From Haliscomenobacteraceae bacterium (GTDB lineage: Bacteria > Bacteroidota > Bacteroidia > Chitinophagales > Saprospiraceae): 34,929 nt of DNA. The stretch spans positions 1 through 34,929 of the forward strand of contig CANMVX010000039.1 in NCBI GenBank assembly GCA_947501115.1, written 5' to 3'. The first letter of the stretch is position 1; every line of letters starts with the position of its first letter. This document shows, one piece after another, positions 33,040-34,929 of this stretch. The position numbers were made by a program, and so were the translations under genes. A model generated the notes under the pieces. It had not been told where the DNA came from. It was given only the letters and a program-made list of their open reading frames with translations, and ran no database searches.

Positions 33040-34929
33040 ATGCGTTTATTTGTATTTCTCTTGTGGATATTCTATTTTATGCCAATAATAGCCCAAACGA
33101 CTATGAACGCTCCTGGAAATGAACTTAATCTGGAGAATATTTGGAAGGAAAACAAATTTGCTGCAAAAACAGTACCCGGATTTTTTTTCTTAGCCAATGG
33201 AGAGCATTTTACAAAGAACCAAAAGGGTAAGATTACTTCCTACCACCTGCTCACAGGCGATGAGATTGAAACTATTTTTGACGCAGAAAATGATGCCTAT
33301 ACATCTATACTCAACGGCCCCATTAGTAACTATTCATTTAGCGCTGACGAGCAAAAACTATTAATACTAGTCCATCAGGAAGCTATTTATAGAAGATCAA
33401 GTAAAGCCAACGTCTTTTTTTTCGACAGAAAAACGAAACTGCTTAAGAGCATAGAAAATGGAAAAAAAATAAGCTATCCTACCTTCTCACCCGATGGAAA
33501 CAAGGTAGCTTACGTAATTGAAAACAATCTTTTTATATGGGATATATTCACCAATACAAGTATTTCGGTCACATCAGATGGGTCTAAAAATAATATTATT
33601 AATGGAGCGGGCGATTGGGTTTATGAGGAAGAATTTGGTTTATCGAAAGCTTTTGAGTGGTCGCCGGATAGTGAATTTTTAGCATTCCTGAAATTTGACG
33701 AATCAAAAGTACCTCAATTTACCATGACCAACTTTAATGGAGCAGCTCATCCTGAGTATGTTACATATAAATACCCAAAAGTTGGTGAAGAAAATGCCAA
33801 AGTTAGCGTAGGTATTTATAACCTCTCAACGAAAAAAACATCTTTCGCCGTTACTGATCCATCCATTGAATATATTCCACGCATTGAATGGACAAATACG
33901 AGCGACCAATTAAGTTTTTTAACCTTAAACAGACATCAGAATCACCTTACATGGTTTCTAATGGAAAGTGTGTCGGGTAGTTTATCTACCCTATTGGAAG
34001 AAAAGGAAGATACTTATGTGGATATCAATGATAACCTCACCTTTTTAATTGAAAAAGACCAATTTATCCGAACCAGTGAATCCTCCGGTTGGAATCATCT
34101 TTATTTACATAGTAAAGATGGCAAAATGATACGATCTATCACCAAAGGTCAATGGGAAGTCACTGATTTTTATGGTATGGAGGAGAAAACAGGATGGCTT
34201 TATTTTCAAGCGGCGTTGAATAATCCAAAGGAAAGACAAATTTGTCGCATTAAGCTGGATGGTTCAAAATTAGAAGAAATTGCCGAGGAGCCAGGGTGGA
34301 ATAGTGCTCAGTTTAATACTACAAAATCCCTTTTTATTTTAACTCATTCCAGTATTTCACGCCCACCCGTTTACTCCATAAATGCTGCCGATGGTACTGA
34401 AATAAAGCGCCTGGAAGAGAATGATGCCTTACGATCTACTCAGACTTCTCTTACTATTCAGCCCATTGATTTTTTCGATTTTCAAACGTCGGAAAAAGTA
34501 AAATTAAATGGATGGATGATTAAACCAGCAAATTTTAATCCACAGGGTAAATATCCCGTATTGATGTTTGTGTATGGAGGACCTGGTAGCCAACAAGTTA
34601 CAGACCAATGGAAAGGTCAAAATTATTGGTGGTTTCAATTACTTGCTCAAAAAGGATTTGTTGTTGCCTGTGTCGATAATCGGGGAACCGGAGGCAGGGG
34701 GGCAGCATTTAAAAAAATGACCTATCTTCAACTGGGAAAATATGAAACGGAAGACCAAATCGAGGCGGCAAAATATATTGGGAATCTTTCTTTTGTTGAC
34801 GCTTCTCGAATAGGAATATTTGGATGGAGTTACGGAGGATTTATGTCCTCCCTTTGTTTACTAAAGGGAAATGATGTATTTTCAGCAGCCGTTGCCGTTG
34901 CCCCTGTTACTCATTGGAAGTGGTACGAC
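33040..34929 (+). CDS. Dipeptidyl-peptidase IV (S9 family), 5' part
   Basis: An exo-peptidase that removes X-Pro or X-Ala dipeptides. The coding frame runs for 630 codons from ATG 33040 to the window edge without a stop, so its 3' end is absent. A signal peptide (about 1-19) is present. The beta-propeller has DWVYEEEF at residues 193-200, the double-Glu motif that holds the substrate amine. The hydrolase part has DNRGTGGRG, then nucleophile S597 in GWSYGGFMSS. The acid and histidine of the triad lie beyond the edge. Full DPP IV is about 720-750 residues, so about 100 are missing. Confidence 0.92.
   Translation, partial: MRLFVFLLWIFYFMPIIAQTTMNAPGNELNLENIWKENKFAAKTVPGFFFLANGEHFTKNQKGKITSYHLLTGDEIETIFDAENDAYTSILNGPISNYSFSADEQKLLILVHQEAIYRRSSKANVFFFDRKTKLLKSIENGKKISYPTFSPDGNKVAYVIENNLFIWDIFTNTSISVTSDGSKNNIINGAGDWVYEEEFGLSKAFEWSPDSEFLAFLKFDESKVPQFTMTNFNGAAHPEYVTYKYPKVGEENAKVSVGIYNLSTKKTSFAVTDPSIEYIPRIEWTNTSDQLSFLTLNRHQNHLTWFLMESVSGSLSTLLEEKEDTYVDINDNLTFLIEKDQFIRTSESSGWNHLYLHSKDGKMIRSITKGQWEVTDFYGMEEKTGWLYFQAALNNPKERQICRIKLDGSKLEEIAEEPGWNSAQFNTTKSLFILTHSSISRPPVYSINAADGTEIKRLEENDALRSTQTSLTIQPIDFFDFQTSEKVKLNGWMIKPANFNPQGKYPVLMFVYGGPGSQQVTDQWKGQNYWWFQLLAQKGFVVACVDNRGTGGRGAAFKKMTYLQLGKYETEDQIEAAKYIGNLSFVDASRIGIFGWSYGGFMSSLCLLKGNDVFSAAVAVAPVTHWKWYD

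Noticed and set aside
1-34929. tRNA, rRNA, CRISPR, insertion sequence or phage genes
   Set aside because: I saw no cloverleaf-like sequences, no regular spacer arrays, and no transposase or capsid-like proteins. A tRNA scan would settle the RNA point.

Overview
The window is chromosomal DNA from a member of the Bacteroidota, AT-rich and gene-dense. A lineage near the Saprospiraceae or Chitinophagales is my guess, not a proof. The evidence is the gliding genes gldE and gldD in the mutY-ssb-gldE-gldD order I know from this phylum, lipoproteins with short lipoboxes, tandem OmpH/Skp genes beside murI, a TonB-dependent receptor with a carboxypeptidase-like domain, a TPR-TM-AraC regulator, and several matches to the Bacteroidota -7 promoter element TAnnTTTG. 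I see no tRNA, rRNA, CRISPR array, prophage or insertion sequence. The window reads as core genome with a few unusual members.

Layout. Positions 1-3313 (+) hold the 3' part of accA (fatty acid synthesis), a DUF6913-type protein, dapA (lysine/diaminopimelate), a TrpF-like barrel without the catalytic cysteine, and rnhB. Positions 3372-7457 (+) hold a secreted SPOR-like protein, rodA (cell elongation), tgt (queuosine in tRNA, zinc cysteines missing) and an LptF/LptG permease (LPS export). Positions 7705-12438 (+) hold an ECF sigma factor abutting mutY, then ssb, a shortened gldE, gldD, a DUF2147 protein, and a small protein preceded by a long inverted repeat. Positions 12576-16787 (+) hold recA with a clear terminator, rlmD, a small conserved protein, a single-domain response regulator, and rfbA overlapping it by four bases.

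Positions 17042-20294 (-) hold a VanX-type D-Ala-D-Ala dipeptidase and a TonB-dependent receptor with an N-terminal heavy-metal-associated domain. Then come an alpha/beta hydrolase (+) converging on a DUF5995-like gene (-), a 393-base divergent regulatory region, and an MltD-like lytic transglycosylase (+) converging on murI and two OmpH/Skp chaperone genes (-). Positions 25445-29642 (+) hold a PAP2-like membrane protein, a TPR/VWA protein, thiL and an M28 lipoprotein peptidase. The window ends with a TPR/AraC sensor-regulator, an XRE/ScfR-like regulator and the 5' 1890 bases of a dipeptidyl-peptidase IV gene that runs off the edge.

Many genes serve the envelope: wall precursor (dapA, murI), elongation (rodA), wall turnover (mltD, vanX), LPS and O-antigen (lpt permease, rfbA), outer-membrane protein folding (ompH) and gliding (gldD/E). 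Genome maintenance (mutY, ssb, recA, rnhB) is interleaved. I found no convincing complete new system. The best leads are the TrpF-like protein lacking its catalytic cysteine, the GldE lacking its membrane domain, the metal-domain receptor fusion, the zinc-ligand-free TGT, and the hairpin before the 79-residue protein.
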